Assembly (NCBI GenBank): GCA_013151235.1
Contig: JAADIO010000006.1
Span: 1-61,869 of the forward strand
Origin: Deltaproteobacteria bacterium
GTDB taxonomy: Bacteria; CG2-30-53-67
Reading direction: 5' to 3'
DNA length: 61,869 nt
In this document: positions 16,768 to 25,134 of the stretch, one piece after another
Position numbering within the stretch: the first letter of the stretch is position 1
How the letters are laid out: every line of letters starts with the position of its first letter
Program-made: the position numbers and the translations under genes
The notes under the pieces: generated by a model
The model's database searches: none
The model's input: the letters and a program-made list of their open reading frames with translations, nothing else
What the model was told of the DNA's origin: nothing

Positions 16768-17148
16768 ATGACAAGAACAATTCCGAAGATGATGGTCATC
16801 GATGGTCAGGCGACCCTGCGCGAGGAGATCCGTCTTGCACTGAAACGGGAAGGGTATGAGGTGGAAACCTTTCGGGGCGGGGCATCTGCGCTGAACCGGA
16901 TGAAGCGGAAGCAATTCAATGTGGTGATTACCGACCTGCGGATGCACGGGACCGACGGGATCGAGGTCCTCCGTACGGTGAAGAGTCTCTACCCGGAAAC
17001 GTCCGTCATTATCATCACCGCCTATGCCAGCCTCGGCGTGGTCACCGACGCCTTACGGGAGGGGGTCCATGATTTCTTCACCAAGCCGATACGAATCAAT
17101 GAACTGAAGGCATCGATCCTGAGGGCGCTGCCGGGACAGAATGCCTGA
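16768..17148 (+). CDS. Stand-alone receiver domain with an altered acidic pocket
   Basis: A 126-residue response-regulator receiver without an output domain. The phospho-acceptor Asp56 (VITDLRM), Thr84 (IIITAYA) and Lys106 (FTKPI) are conserved. The Mg-binding acidic pair that is normally Asp-Asp/Glu-Asp reads Asp12-Gly13 (MVIDGQ), so metal binding and phosphorylation may be weakened. It starts 20 nt after the second MshEN-DUF202 gene and most likely acts with that pair. No histidine kinase is adjacent. It could be a phosphate sink or an adaptor. Confidence 0.85.
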   Translation: MTRTIPKMMVIDGQATLREEIRLALKREGYEVETFRGGASALNRMKRKQFNVVITDLRMHGTDGIEVLRTVKSLYPETSVIIITAYASLGVVTDALREGVHDFFTKPIRINELKASILRALPGQNA

Positions 17149-17244
17149 AGGGCGAGAGATCCGAATCCCTCCTGCGAAAAACGGGCAGGCTCTTCTTTTC
17201 AAAACAAATCGACTCTCGGAAAAGATGAAAAATCGGGAGGTCTT

Positions 17245-20229
17245 ATGATAAGATCGCTAAAAGCATCATTGATGATACTGATGATCCTCATGACCTGGAA
17301 CCCTGCATCCGCCGAAGAAATTCCTTTGTACCGATTGAACGTGAGATTACTGCCCGGCATCCACACCATCGAGGGGCACGGCATCATCTCCGTGACCAGT
17401 GGGAACCGGTTCGAGATCGACCCGGCTCCTTTTTCCATGACCGGGTGGCGGCTGGACGGCAAGAAGATTGATTCCTTCGAAGCAGTCAACCGGAGACTCG
17501 CAGCGGATCCCGGCCCCCACGTCCTGGAATTCGATTACCGAAAAGTTTTCTCCGGTGAGGACGGGGAAAACGCTCTTAACCCGAAAGGGGTGATACTCCT
17601 CAGTCGGTGGTACCCGACAATTTCTCTCCGGAGCCGCTACAGGTTGACGGTAACCCTGCCCCGCTCCATGACCGCCGTCTCGGAAACGGAGTCGGTAAAA
17701 GAGAGCCTCGGCGAGAAGACCCGGACCGTCCGTTTCGTTTTCCCCCACGCCATCGGGGGGATTACCCTCGCTGCCGGTCCCTACAAGATCCGTCAAGAGC
17801 GGATCCACGGCATTACCTTGCGGGTTCTCTTCTTCGCGGAGGACGACACACTCGCCGGGCGCTACCTCGATCGGGCACGCCGTTACATCGAACTCTACGA
17901 GAAGATGCTCGGTCCATTTCCCTATCCGATTTTCTCCATCGTCGAAAACCGTTACCCCACCGGCTCTTCATTCCCGACCTACACCCTTCTCGGCGCTGCG
18001 GTCATCCGACTTCCCTTCATCCTCCAGACCTCCCTCGGACACGAGATCCTGCATCAGTGGTTCGGCAACAGCCTCTTCGTGAACAACGCTGAAGGAAACT
18101 GGTCCGAAGGATTAACGACCTACCTTGCCGATCACTGGTATAAGGCACAGGCAGGAAAGGGGGCGGCCTACCGGAAAAAGATCCTGACCGACTACCGCAA
18201 CTATGTGACCAGGAAGAATGATTTTCCTCTCAAGGATTTCCGGGAACGCACGAACCGGGCCACGCAGGCCATAGGCTACGGGAAGGGGGCCATGTTCTTT
18301 CACATGCTCCGCAGAAAGGTCGGGGACGAGAAGTTCTTTGCCGGCCTGAAGGAGACGATTGCCGCGGAGAAATTCAAACGGCTCTTATGGCATGACCTCG
18401 AAAAACATTTTTCCACCGCCGCCGGAGAAGATCTTGCCCCCTTCTTCACACAGTGGCTCGAACGGAAGGGGGTTCCGGAGTTCCGGGTGAAAAACCCGAG
18501 GCTCCTTTACCGCAACGGGGCCTACCGGCTGAGTTTCGACCTCCGCCAGGAAGGAAAACCCTGGCGGTTCAAACTTCCCGTAACGGTCGTCACACCGGAC
18601 GGCCGCAAGACTTACACATTCCCTGTCGAAGGTGCGACAGAACATTGGTCGCATACCTTCACCGAGAAACCTTCCCGGCTCATCATCGATCCGAACTACG
18701 ACGTCATGCGGAGCCTGACGAAGGAGGAGACCCCGCAGGTTCTCTCCGGATTCCTCGGACGGCCGGGCTCCCTGGTCATTCTTCCCGATGAAGATTCCGA
18801 TCTCTACAGGGATGCTGCAGACCTCTTCCGGCGAAAGGGCTTCAAGGTCATTCAGGCCAAAGAGGTCACCGAAGAAGATCTCAGGAACCACTCCGCCTTG
18901 ATCTTCTCAAGGAAAAACCGGATCTATCAGCGCCTCTTCGCCGGTACGTCACTCCCCCGAGGCGACCTGGTCCTGAAAGTGACGGCCAATCCGCTGAACA
19001 CGGAATTGACCGACGTCCTTGCAGGAGGAGATCGGCCCGGTTCCAGCCTCCCCGCCCTGAGAAAGATCTTTCACTACGGGAACGACGCCGAACTGGTCTT
19101 CCGCGACGGGCACGTCATCTCGCGTAAGGCCGGTACGGCGGAACAGGGGATCGTTGTCGACCTGGACCTTCATGTAGAGGCCGTTGAGCCGAAGAAGGAC
19201 CTCGACCTGGATGCCGTCGTCACAAAAATCCGGGATCGGCGTCTTATCTTCATCGGAGAATCGCATACCGCATACGCCCATCATGTCGTGCAGCGTGAGA
19301 TCATCCGGCGCATCTTTAAGGCCCGGAGGAAACTCATCATCGGCATGGAGATGTTTCAACGTCCCTACCAGGAATATCTCAATCAGTATATTCAGGGCAA
19401 AATCGACGAAGCGGAGATGCTCCGGAAAACGGAATACTTTTCCCGCTGGAAATATGAATATAACCTCTACCGGGACATCCTGCAGTATGCCCGGGCGAAG
19501 AAGATTCCCGTCATCGCTCTCAACCTGCGGGCGGAAATCATCCGCAAAGTCTCCCGCAAAGGGATCTCTTCTCTGACGCCCGATGAGGCCGAGGCCCTGC
19601 CGCGGGATATCGACATGACCAACCAGACCTACCGGCAATACATGCAGGAGATCTTCAAGGAACACCCCGAGGGAAAGAGTCAGGCTGCGGGCAAAACGGG
19701 GGCGCTTTTTGCTGATTTCTTCCAGTCCCAGGTCCTCTGGGATGAGACCATGGCCCACACGATTGCAGAAACCCTGCGAAAACACCCCGATACGCCGATG
19801 GTCGTCCTTGCCGGAAATGGTCACCTGCAATATTCCTGGGGGATCCCCGACCGGGTGCACCGGATCACCGGCATACGGGGAACGGTGATTTTAAACGATA
19901 TCAATGACACCATTCGAAGAGACCTGGCCGACTACATACTTTTTCCCGATCCGATGAAAACGCCGGAGAGTCCGAAACTGATGGTCATGCTGTCAAAAAA
20001 CAAAAACGGCATCGAAGTCGTAAAGATGCTGCGAAACGGTCCGGCCGACAAGGGCGGCATGCGGGAGGGAGATCTTATCTTAAAGATCGGAAAAGAAAAA
20101 ATCCGGAAGATCGACGATGTTAAAATCGCGCTCCTCGGCAAGAAAAAGGGAGAAACCATTAAGGTAAAGATCCGGAGGAAACATCTATTCCTGGGAAGGA
20201 AGGAGACCCAACTGAAGGTCCATCTTTAA
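17245..20229 (+). CDS. Exported M1-type metallopeptidase - ChaN-like - PDZ fusion
   Basis: A 994-residue protein with a signal peptide. Residues 30-480 form a gluzincin (M1-like) peptidase with the zinc motif HEILHQWFG and, 18 residues on, the ligand in SEGLTTYLAD; the typical GAMEN substrate motif is not evident. Residues about 660-890 are a ChaN/DUF399-like domain (FIGESHTAYAHH, IGMEMFQRP, VLAGNGHLQYSWGIP), a fold known from haem-binding lipoproteins. Residues 910-994 are a PDZ domain (GPADKGGMREGDLILKIG). It is probably periplasmic or surface-exposed and might link proteolysis with haem or metal capture. GGGAGG precedes the ATG. A 96-nt gap separates it from the receiver gene. Confidence 0.8.
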   Translation: MIRSLKASLMILMILMTWNPASAEEIPLYRLNVRLLPGIHTIEGHGIISVTSGNRFEIDPAPFSMTGWRLDGKKIDSFEAVNRRLAADPGPHVLEFDYRKVFSGEDGENALNPKGVILLSRWYPTISLRSRYRLTVTLPRSMTAVSETESVKESLGEKTRTVRFVFPHAIGGITLAAGPYKIRQERIHGITLRVLFFAEDDTLAGRYLDRARRYIELYEKMLGPFPYPIFSIVENRYPTGSSFPTYTLLGAAVIRLPFILQTSLGHEILHQWFGNSLFVNNAEGNWSEGLTTYLADHWYKAQAGKGAAYRKKILTDYRNYVTRKNDFPLKDFRERTNRATQAIGYGKGAMFFHMLRRKVGDEKFFAGLKETIAAEKFKRLLWHDLEKHFSTAAGEDLAPFFTQWLERKGVPEFRVKNPRLLYRNGAYRLSFDLRQEGKPWRFKLPVTVVTPDGRKTYTFPVEGATEHWSHTFTEKPSRLIIDPNYDVMRSLTKEETPQVLSGFLGRPGSLVILPDEDSDLYRDAADLFRRKGFKVIQAKEVTEEDLRNHSALIFSRKNRIYQRLFAGTSLPRGDLVLKVTANPLNTELTDVLAGGDRPGSSLPALRKIFHYGNDAELVFRDGHVISRKAGTAEQGIVVDLDLHVEAVEPKKDLDLDAVVTKIRDRRLIFIGESHTAYAHHVVQREIIRRIFKARRKLIIGMEMFQRPYQEYLNQYIQGKIDEAEMLRKTEYFSRWKYEYNLYRDILQYARAKKIPVIALNLRAEIIRKVSRKGISSLTPDEAEALPRDIDMTNQTYRQYMQEIFKEHPEGKSQAAGKTGALFADFFQSQVLWDETMAHTIAETLRKHPDTPMVVLAGNGHLQYSWGIPDRVHRITGIRGTVILNDINDTIRRDLADYILFPDPMKTPESPKLMVMLSKNKNGIEVVKMLRNGPADKGGMREGDLILKIGKEKIRKIDDVKIALLGKKKGETIKVKIRRKHLFLGRKETQLKVHL

Positions 20230-20261
20230 AGATTGGTTGGTTTTTTCGTCAAATTCCGTTA

Positions 20262-20270
20262 TGATATAAT
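20262..20270 (+). promoter_or_regulatory. Extended -10 promoter
   Basis: TGATATAAT (20262-20270) is a perfect extended -10 element (TGn plus TATAAT). No good -35 is visible, as is usual for this class. It lies 58 nt before the ATG at 20328. Confidence 0.5.
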
Positions 20271-20327
20271 TTGATCTCTTTGCACTGGGTTCTCCCCTCT
20301 TTGCCGGGCACAACACAAGGAATGTCC

Positions 20328-21011
20328 ATGGAGTTTCACATTGAAAACCTGTTGCTGATTCTCGAATCGGTTCTGCTGGTCTTCACAATCATCCTGCTGC
20401 TCTACAGCATTCGGGAAGGAAGACACCGAGATGCCCTGATCGCGGAAGTCGGCCGGGCGACACGGATACTGACTCGGCAGGAATATTTCATGAACCTCAC
20501 CGATGCCATGCTCGGGGCGAAGGAGGAGGTGATCGGGGCAATTACCGGAAGAACTCCCCAGAAAGAAGATGTCAAGAAAATTCATTCCATCGTCGCCCAC
20601 ATTGAGAAACTAGTCGAAAAAGGCGTCCACGTCGCCTACCTGATTCCTAAATTTCCCGATCGGCTCTATGTCGGATCCCATTACACCCGGGCCGGGGCGG
20701 ACGTACGATACAGCAGTTGCCTCATGGTCCAGGACCTCCGTTACACTCTAATTGATCATCATCAGATCCTCCTCGGAGTGCCGGAAGGGACCGGCAACCA
20801 GGAAGCAACCAAAAAAGGGTACAACATCCCCTCCGAAGGGTTGGCGGCCATGCTGGAAGAGAACTTCTACAACTGTTGGGAACAAAGTCCCACTTACGAA
20901 GAATATGTCCGAGAGGTCCTGCAGGAAACCGGGGCCGACCCGAAGCTGTTGGCCCGGGAATTCCAGATCGATGAAAAAGAGATCGAACGAATCTCACGGG
21001 CCGGATCTTAA
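20328..21011 (+). CDS. Membrane-anchored protein with a PLD/TrmB-C-like domain
   Basis: About 227 residues. One N-terminal transmembrane helix (LLLILESVLLVFTIILLLYS) is followed by a cytoplasmic domain. That domain (AKEEVIGAIT, KGVHVAYLIPKFPDR, AGADVRYSSC, MVQDLRYTLIDHHQILLGVP) resembles the phospholipase-D-like fold found in TrmB C-terminal domains and in some uncharacterised regulators, but it lacks the HxK catalytic motif. A sensing or binding role is more likely than an enzyme. The ATG at 20328 has AAGGA at 6-nt spacing; the open frame begins earlier, at 20271. The function is unknown. Confidence 0.6.
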   Translation: MEFHIENLLLILESVLLVFTIILLLYSIREGRHRDALIAEVGRATRILTRQEYFMNLTDAMLGAKEEVIGAITGRTPQKEDVKKIHSIVAHIEKLVEKGVHVAYLIPKFPDRLYVGSHYTRAGADVRYSSCLMVQDLRYTLIDHHQILLGVPEGTGNQEATKKGYNIPSEGLAAMLEENFYNCWEQSPTYEEYVREVLQETGADPKLLAREFQIDEKEIERISRAGS

Positions 21012-21218
21012 AGCACTCTACGGAACTAAAAAAACTTGCCCTTCTCTACCGAAACAACGAATAAGGGCGCAACCATGTGACCTGCAACCCGGTCTAAGTC
21101 TCCTCCAACCTCATCGTGGAGTCATCCGGAACGTCAGGCGCTTGGCGCTGCCGCCGGGGCTTGCCGACCTTGATTTCCTCGATCGAGAAATTTCCTCCAA
21201 ATCCGAAAAGAATTTCTA

Positions 21219-21248
21219 TTGTCACACTTTCCACAACTGTACTATGAT
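21219..21248 (+). promoter_or_regulatory. Promoter of the glycosyltransferase-TPR gene
   Basis: TTGTCA (21219-21224), 18-nt spacer, TATGAT (21243-21248). It lies about 46 nt upstream of the chosen ATG at 21294. The preceding 207 nt hold no gene I can support. Confidence 0.45.
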
Positions 21249-21293
21249 AACAAGGAGAGTCTTTCCCATCACACTGCAAAGAACGGACCGATC

Positions 21294-23159
21294 ATGTCCT
21301 CAAAAAACGATCAGGGAATTTCTCTGACGCTTGCACACTTCTCCTCGCCGCAGGTGGATCGGGCCGGTGATTATGTTTACCGGATTGCACAGCCAAACCG
21401 GGCGCTGGGCCGCCTTCCAGGGATCGAGGTAGTCGAGTTCTCCACCCTTTCCCGGCACAGGCTGCGTCTTTTGCTGGAAGCCGATGTTCTGATCATCAAC
21501 CTGGTGGGAGATCCGGACCTTCTGCCGATTATCGCTGAACGGAAGACGGCCCGGAAACTGACGATCTATGAAATCAATGATTACTTCCCCGGGTTTCAGC
21601 CCTGGAACCCGGTCTATTACTTTTTCAAAGACCCGGAAAACCGAGCGATAATTCTTCAGTTGATTGGAACGTGCGATGCCGTTCAGGTAACTTGCCGTGA
21701 ACTGGCTCGGCGCTTTGAACGGTACAACCCCAACATCTCCGTTTTCGAGAATCAGATGGAGCGGATCGGCTCTCTCAAAAAACCGGACACCCCCTTTCTC
21801 GTCGGCTGGGGAGGTTCCCACGGACATCTCGAAGATATGAAACGGATCGCTCCCCATCTGATCGGCTGGTTCCGTAAACATCCGGAGGCATGCCTTTCCA
21901 TCATGGGGTCCCGGGAGATCTTCGATCTCTTCTGCGACCTGGATGAGGGACAGAAGGCCTATACACCGCCGGGCACCCTGGACGATTTCTATCGTTTCAT
22001 CCAGACCCTCCATGTAGGGCTTGCCCCGCTTCTTCCGACGGACTACAATCTCTGCCGGTCCGATGTGAAGTTCCTTGAATACGGCGCCTTCGGAGCCGTT
22101 CCGGTCTGTGCCGACCTGGAACCGTACCATCATGTCATCGATGGAGAAACGGGTTTTCTCTTCCGTACACCGGAGGAACTCCCCCCTCTTCTGGACCGAA
22201 TCACAGAAGATCCGGATCTGCGCCGACGGGTTGCAGCCCGTGCTCACGACTACGTTCAATCGGAGCGGATGGAATCCCTTCATGCTGCGGAGCGGTTGTC
22301 CTTTTACGTGGAGGAAGGGAGGCGTCTTGATCCGGACGGACGTTCCGGTCACCGGATCGAGTGGATCGCAGAAATCCCGGAAGCCCGGCGTGAAGAGAAA
22401 TCGGGTTATATCCCTCTCGGTTTCACAACGGTGGAAAAGGATCTCTACAACGGTCTGGTTCACCAGTTTCAACATCAAAAGGTTACGGAGGCCGTAAAGT
22501 GTTTCAAAAGCGCCCGGGCCGCAGCGCCCGGCTTCTACCTGCCGAACCTCTATCTGGGAAATGCCCTGGAAGACTCCTCCCCGGAAAAGGCTGAAGCGGC
22601 CTATCGGGAGGCACTTACCTGCAATCCCTCCTCCTGTTTCACCGCCGCTCTTCTGGGCCGGGTCCGGCAAAAGCAGGGAAAGCATAACGAAGCCCTTGAA
22701 GCTTTCAGAGAATCCGCCCGAATTGCTCCACGCTATGCCCGGGCCTGGATGTCTCTTGCCCTGGCAGTGCAGTCTACGGGAGATGTATCCGCTGCACTGG
22801 CCAATCTGCAGCATTCCCTGGAGGCCAATCCCTACTATTCCCCCTCCTATACCCACCTGGGGCTCCTGCTTCTGCAGCAGAAGCGTAGAGGAGATGCCAG
22901 GAAGGCCTTTGAGTGTGCCTTGGCTCTCCACCCGGAATCGGTGGCGGACAACTTTTACCTGGGCAACATCCTGCTGGACGACGGGGAGCTGGAAGCGGCG
23001 GAACGGCTCTACCATCAGGCCCTCACTCTCCACCCGGAACTGGCCGCAGCGTATGTTAATCTCAGCCGGATCTACCACGCCCAGGGACGATCGGACGAAG
23101 CGGAAGCGGCCCGGGCGGAAGCTCTCCGGCTACAACCCGACCTGATGGGAAAAATATAA
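21294..23159 (+). CDS. Glycosyltransferase (GT4-like) fused to TPR repeats
   Basis: About 621 residues. The first 370 look like a GT-B glycosyltransferase: an acceptor-side domain with IYEINDYFPG, and a donor-side half with FLVGWGGSHGH and SDVKFLEYGAFGAVPVCAD (the E-loop region) and VIDGETGFLF. Residues about 400-620 are tandem TPR units (for example AEAAYREALTCNP, ALEAFRESARIAP, AERLYHQALTLHP). Such fusions are used for protein or polysaccharide glycosylation, the TPR part probably binding a protein partner. The frame is open to 21219, but the ATG at 21294 follows the promoter and begins the conserved part. The sugar and acceptor are unknown. Confidence 0.78.
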   Translation: MSSKNDQGISLTLAHFSSPQVDRAGDYVYRIAQPNRALGRLPGIEVVEFSTLSRHRLRLLLEADVLIINLVGDPDLLPIIAERKTARKLTIYEINDYFPGFQPWNPVYYFFKDPENRAIILQLIGTCDAVQVTCRELARRFERYNPNISVFENQMERIGSLKKPDTPFLVGWGGSHGHLEDMKRIAPHLIGWFRKHPEACLSIMGSREIFDLFCDLDEGQKAYTPPGTLDDFYRFIQTLHVGLAPLLPTDYNLCRSDVKFLEYGAFGAVPVCADLEPYHHVIDGETGFLFRTPEELPPLLDRITEDPDLRRRVAARAHDYVQSERMESLHAAERLSFYVEEGRRLDPDGRSGHRIEWIAEIPEARREEKSGYIPLGFTTVEKDLYNGLVHQFQHQKVTEAVKCFKSARAAAPGFYLPNLYLGNALEDSSPEKAEAAYREALTCNPSSCFTAALLGRVRQKQGKHNEALEAFRESARIAPRYARAWMSLALAVQSTGDVSAALANLQHSLEANPYYSPSYTHLGLLLLQQKRRGDARKAFECALALHPESVADNFYLGNILLDDGELEAAERLYHQALTLHPELAAAYVNLSRIYHAQGRSDEAEAARAEALRLQPDLMGKI

Positions 23160-23223
23160 CGATGAAGCTGTTTTACGTCGTGCACGACGTTGCCCCTTTC
23201 AAATCTGCAACCAGGATTTCAAT

Positions 23224-23252
23224 TTTACTTCCCCCGACGAATCTGATATGAT
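23224..23252 (+). promoter_or_regulatory. Promoter of ispD, predicts a leaderless transcript
   Basis: TTTACT (23224-23229), 17-nt spacer, TATGAT (23247-23252). The expected transcription start, 6-8 nt after the -10, falls at or next to the ATG at 23259, and no ribosome-binding site precedes that ATG. Confidence 0.55.
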
Positions 23253-23258
23253 TTTTTC

Positions 23259-23990
23259 ATGATTTCATCCACAGAGGGGAAGTGTATTGCCATTGTTCCC
23301 GCCGCCGGCGCCGGGACCCGGATGGGCGGACCTACGAAAAAACAGTTCCTCCGGCTGGCTGGGAAACCTATTTTGACACACACTTTGGAGAGACTGGAAA
23401 GCTGTCCGGAGATCGACGGCGTGATCCTTGTGGTCCCGTCGGAGGAGGTTCTCTTCTGTCGGGAAGAGATTGTTCAACCCTTCGGTCTGCAAAAGATCCT
23501 GTCGGTTCTCGTTGGAGGACGTGAGCGGCAGGATTCGGTCCGGACAGGCTTGCAGGCCCTGCCGGAATCAACGACGGTTGTGGTGATCCACGACGGGGTT
23601 CGCCCCTTTGCGGAAGTTCCCCTCTTCCGGCAGTGTATCGAAACCGCCCGGAAAGGCGTCGGGGCTGTCGTCGGCCTTCCCGTCGTGGAGACGATCAAAT
23701 CGGTGGGCCCCAAACGGAGGGTTCTGCAAACCGTACCCCGGGAGAGACTCTGGTCCATTCAGACCCCCCAGGCCTTTCCCGCTTCCCTGCTTCACGAAGC
23801 CTACGACCGGGCAGGCCGGGAAGGGTTTTACGGAACGGACGATGCCTCCCTCGTGGAACGGATCGGGTACCCCGTGGAAGTTCTCAGGGGCAGTGAAAGC
23901 AACATCAAAATCACCTCTCCCGGAGATCTTCTCATGGGGGAGGTCATTCTGAAGGAGAGAACAGACCATGCGCATCGGACAGGGATATGA
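23259..23990 (+). CDS. ispD: IspD, 2-C-methyl-D-erythritol 4-phosphate cytidylyltransferase
   Basis: A 243-residue nucleotidyltransferase of the MEP isoprenoid pathway that joins CTP and MEP in the cytoplasm. The nucleotide-binding motif PAAGAGTRMGGPTKKQF is near the N-terminus; VIHDGVRPF and ETIKSV are also typical of IspD. There is no Shine-Dalgarno sequence, and the promoter places the transcript start at the start codon. The gene overlaps ispF by 23 nt, the common ispDF arrangement. Confidence 0.95.
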   Translation: MISSTEGKCIAIVPAAGAGTRMGGPTKKQFLRLAGKPILTHTLERLESCPEIDGVILVVPSEEVLFCREEIVQPFGLQKILSVLVGGRERQDSVRTGLQALPESTTVVVIHDGVRPFAEVPLFRQCIETARKGVGAVVGLPVVETIKSVGPKRRVLQTVPRERLWSIQTPQAFPASLLHEAYDRAGREGFYGTDDASLVERIGYPVEVLRGSESNIKITSPGDLLMGEVILKERTDHAHRTGI

Positions 23991-24444
23991 TGCCCATCGG
24001 TTGACGGATGGCCGCAAACTGGTACTGGGAGGCGTTACCCTGCCCTTTGAGAGGGGATTGCTGGGGCACTCCGATGCGGATGTCCTGGTTCACTCCATCT
24101 GCGATGCCCTCCTGGGGGCGGCGGCAATGGGCGATCTCGGGACCCATTTTCCCGACACCGACGATGAGTACCAGGGCATCAGCAGTCTCGACCTTCTCTC
24201 CCGGGTCAACGAGATGTTGGAACGCTGCGGGTATCGAATCGGGAATATCGATGCCACGATCATCGCCGAGCGGCCCCGAATGATCGAGTTCATCCCCGCC
24301 ATGCGGGAGAATATCTCGATCACCCTCGGGATCTATCCCTCGGAGGTGAACATCAAGGCGACCACCACGGAGGGAATGGGCTATACCGGAAAAGGCGAGG
24401 GGATCGCATCCATCGCCTCGGCCCTGATTCAAAAAACGGAGTAA
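23968..24444 (+). CDS. ispF: IspF, 2-C-methyl-D-erythritol 2,4-cyclodiphosphate synthase
   Basis: A 158-residue trimeric zinc enzyme of the MEP pathway. The metal-binding motif GQGYDAHRL is at the N-terminus, followed by GHSDADVLVHSICDALLGAA and the substrate loop HFPDTDDEYQGISS; the C-terminal TTEGMGYTGKGEGI is also conserved. Length is standard. It begins inside the end of ispD, so the pair is translationally coupled. Confidence 0.96.
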   Translation: MRIGQGYDAHRLTDGRKLVLGGVTLPFERGLLGHSDADVLVHSICDALLGAAAMGDLGTHFPDTDDEYQGISSLDLLSRVNEMLERCGYRIGNIDATIIAERPRMIEFIPAMRENISITLGIYPSEVNIKATTTEGMGYTGKGEGIASIASALIQKTE

Positions 24445-24477
24445 CCTCCATCGGCAACGAAAGGAATTTTCTTTCTG

Positions 24478-25134
24478 ATGAAACAAACGTGGGAAAAAAT
24501 CAAATCCGATTTTGATGCCGTCTTCGAGATGGACCCCGCGGCGACCAGCAAACTGGAAGTCCTCCTGACTTACTCCGGTTTCCACGCCGTTCTGGCCTAT
24601 CGCTTCGCCCATTGGATCCATACCCGCCATGTCCCTTTCTTCCCCCGTGCGATCTCCCAGCTGGCCAAGTTCCTCACCGGTGTGGAGATCCATCCGGCTG
24701 CCCGGATCGGGAAACGTTTCTTTATCGACCACGGCATGGGGGTCGTGATCGGGGAAACCACGGAAATCGGCGACAACGTCACCCTCTACCAGGGAGTCAC
24801 TCTCGGCGGTACCGGGAAGGAACACAAGAAGCGACACCCCACCCTGGGCGACAACGTCGTCGTAGGGGCGGGCGCCAAAATTTTGGGGAGCATGACCCTG
24901 GGGGACAATGTCAAGGTCGGCGCCAATGCTGTCGTCCTGACGCCGGTTCCTTCAAACTCAACGGTCATCGGCGTCCCCGGCAGGATTGTGAAGGTCGAGG
25001 GGGAAAAGGTCCGAAGCAGTCTCGATCACATTCACCTGCCCGACCCGATCATGGAACGCTTCCGGAATATGGAAAAAGAAATCGGAGAACTCAAAGAGAA
25101 ATTAAAGGAGAAAGAGGCTTCTGAACAATCCTGA
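24478..25134 (+). CDS. cysE: CysE/EpsC-type serine O-acetyltransferase
   Basis: A 218-residue left-handed beta-helix acetyltransferase that makes O-acetylserine for cysteine synthesis. The hexapeptide region contains [19 protein letters not shown], the catalytic-type [10 protein letters not shown] and [16 protein letters not shown]. It is the short form lacking much of the enteric N-terminal domain. The C-terminal 40 residues are charged and probably coiled. It lies 33 nt after ispF and its last 14 nt overlap the U32 peptidase gene. Confidence 0.93.
   Translation: MKQTWEKIKSDFDAVFEMDPAATSKLEVLLTYSGFHAVLAYRFAHWIHTRHVPFFPRAISQLAKFLTGVEIHPAARIGKRFFIDHGMGVVIGETTEIGDNVTLYQGVTLGGTGKEHKKRHPTLGDNVVVGAGAKILGSMTLGDNVKVGANAVVLTPVPSNSTVIGVPGRIVKVEGEKVRSSLDHIHLPDPIMERFRNMEKEIGELKEKLKEKEASEQS

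Noticed and set aside
21300-23078. Open frame of 592 codons on the minus strand
   Set aside because: Shadow of the glycosyltransferase-TPR gene; codon-bias artefact of GC-rich DNA.
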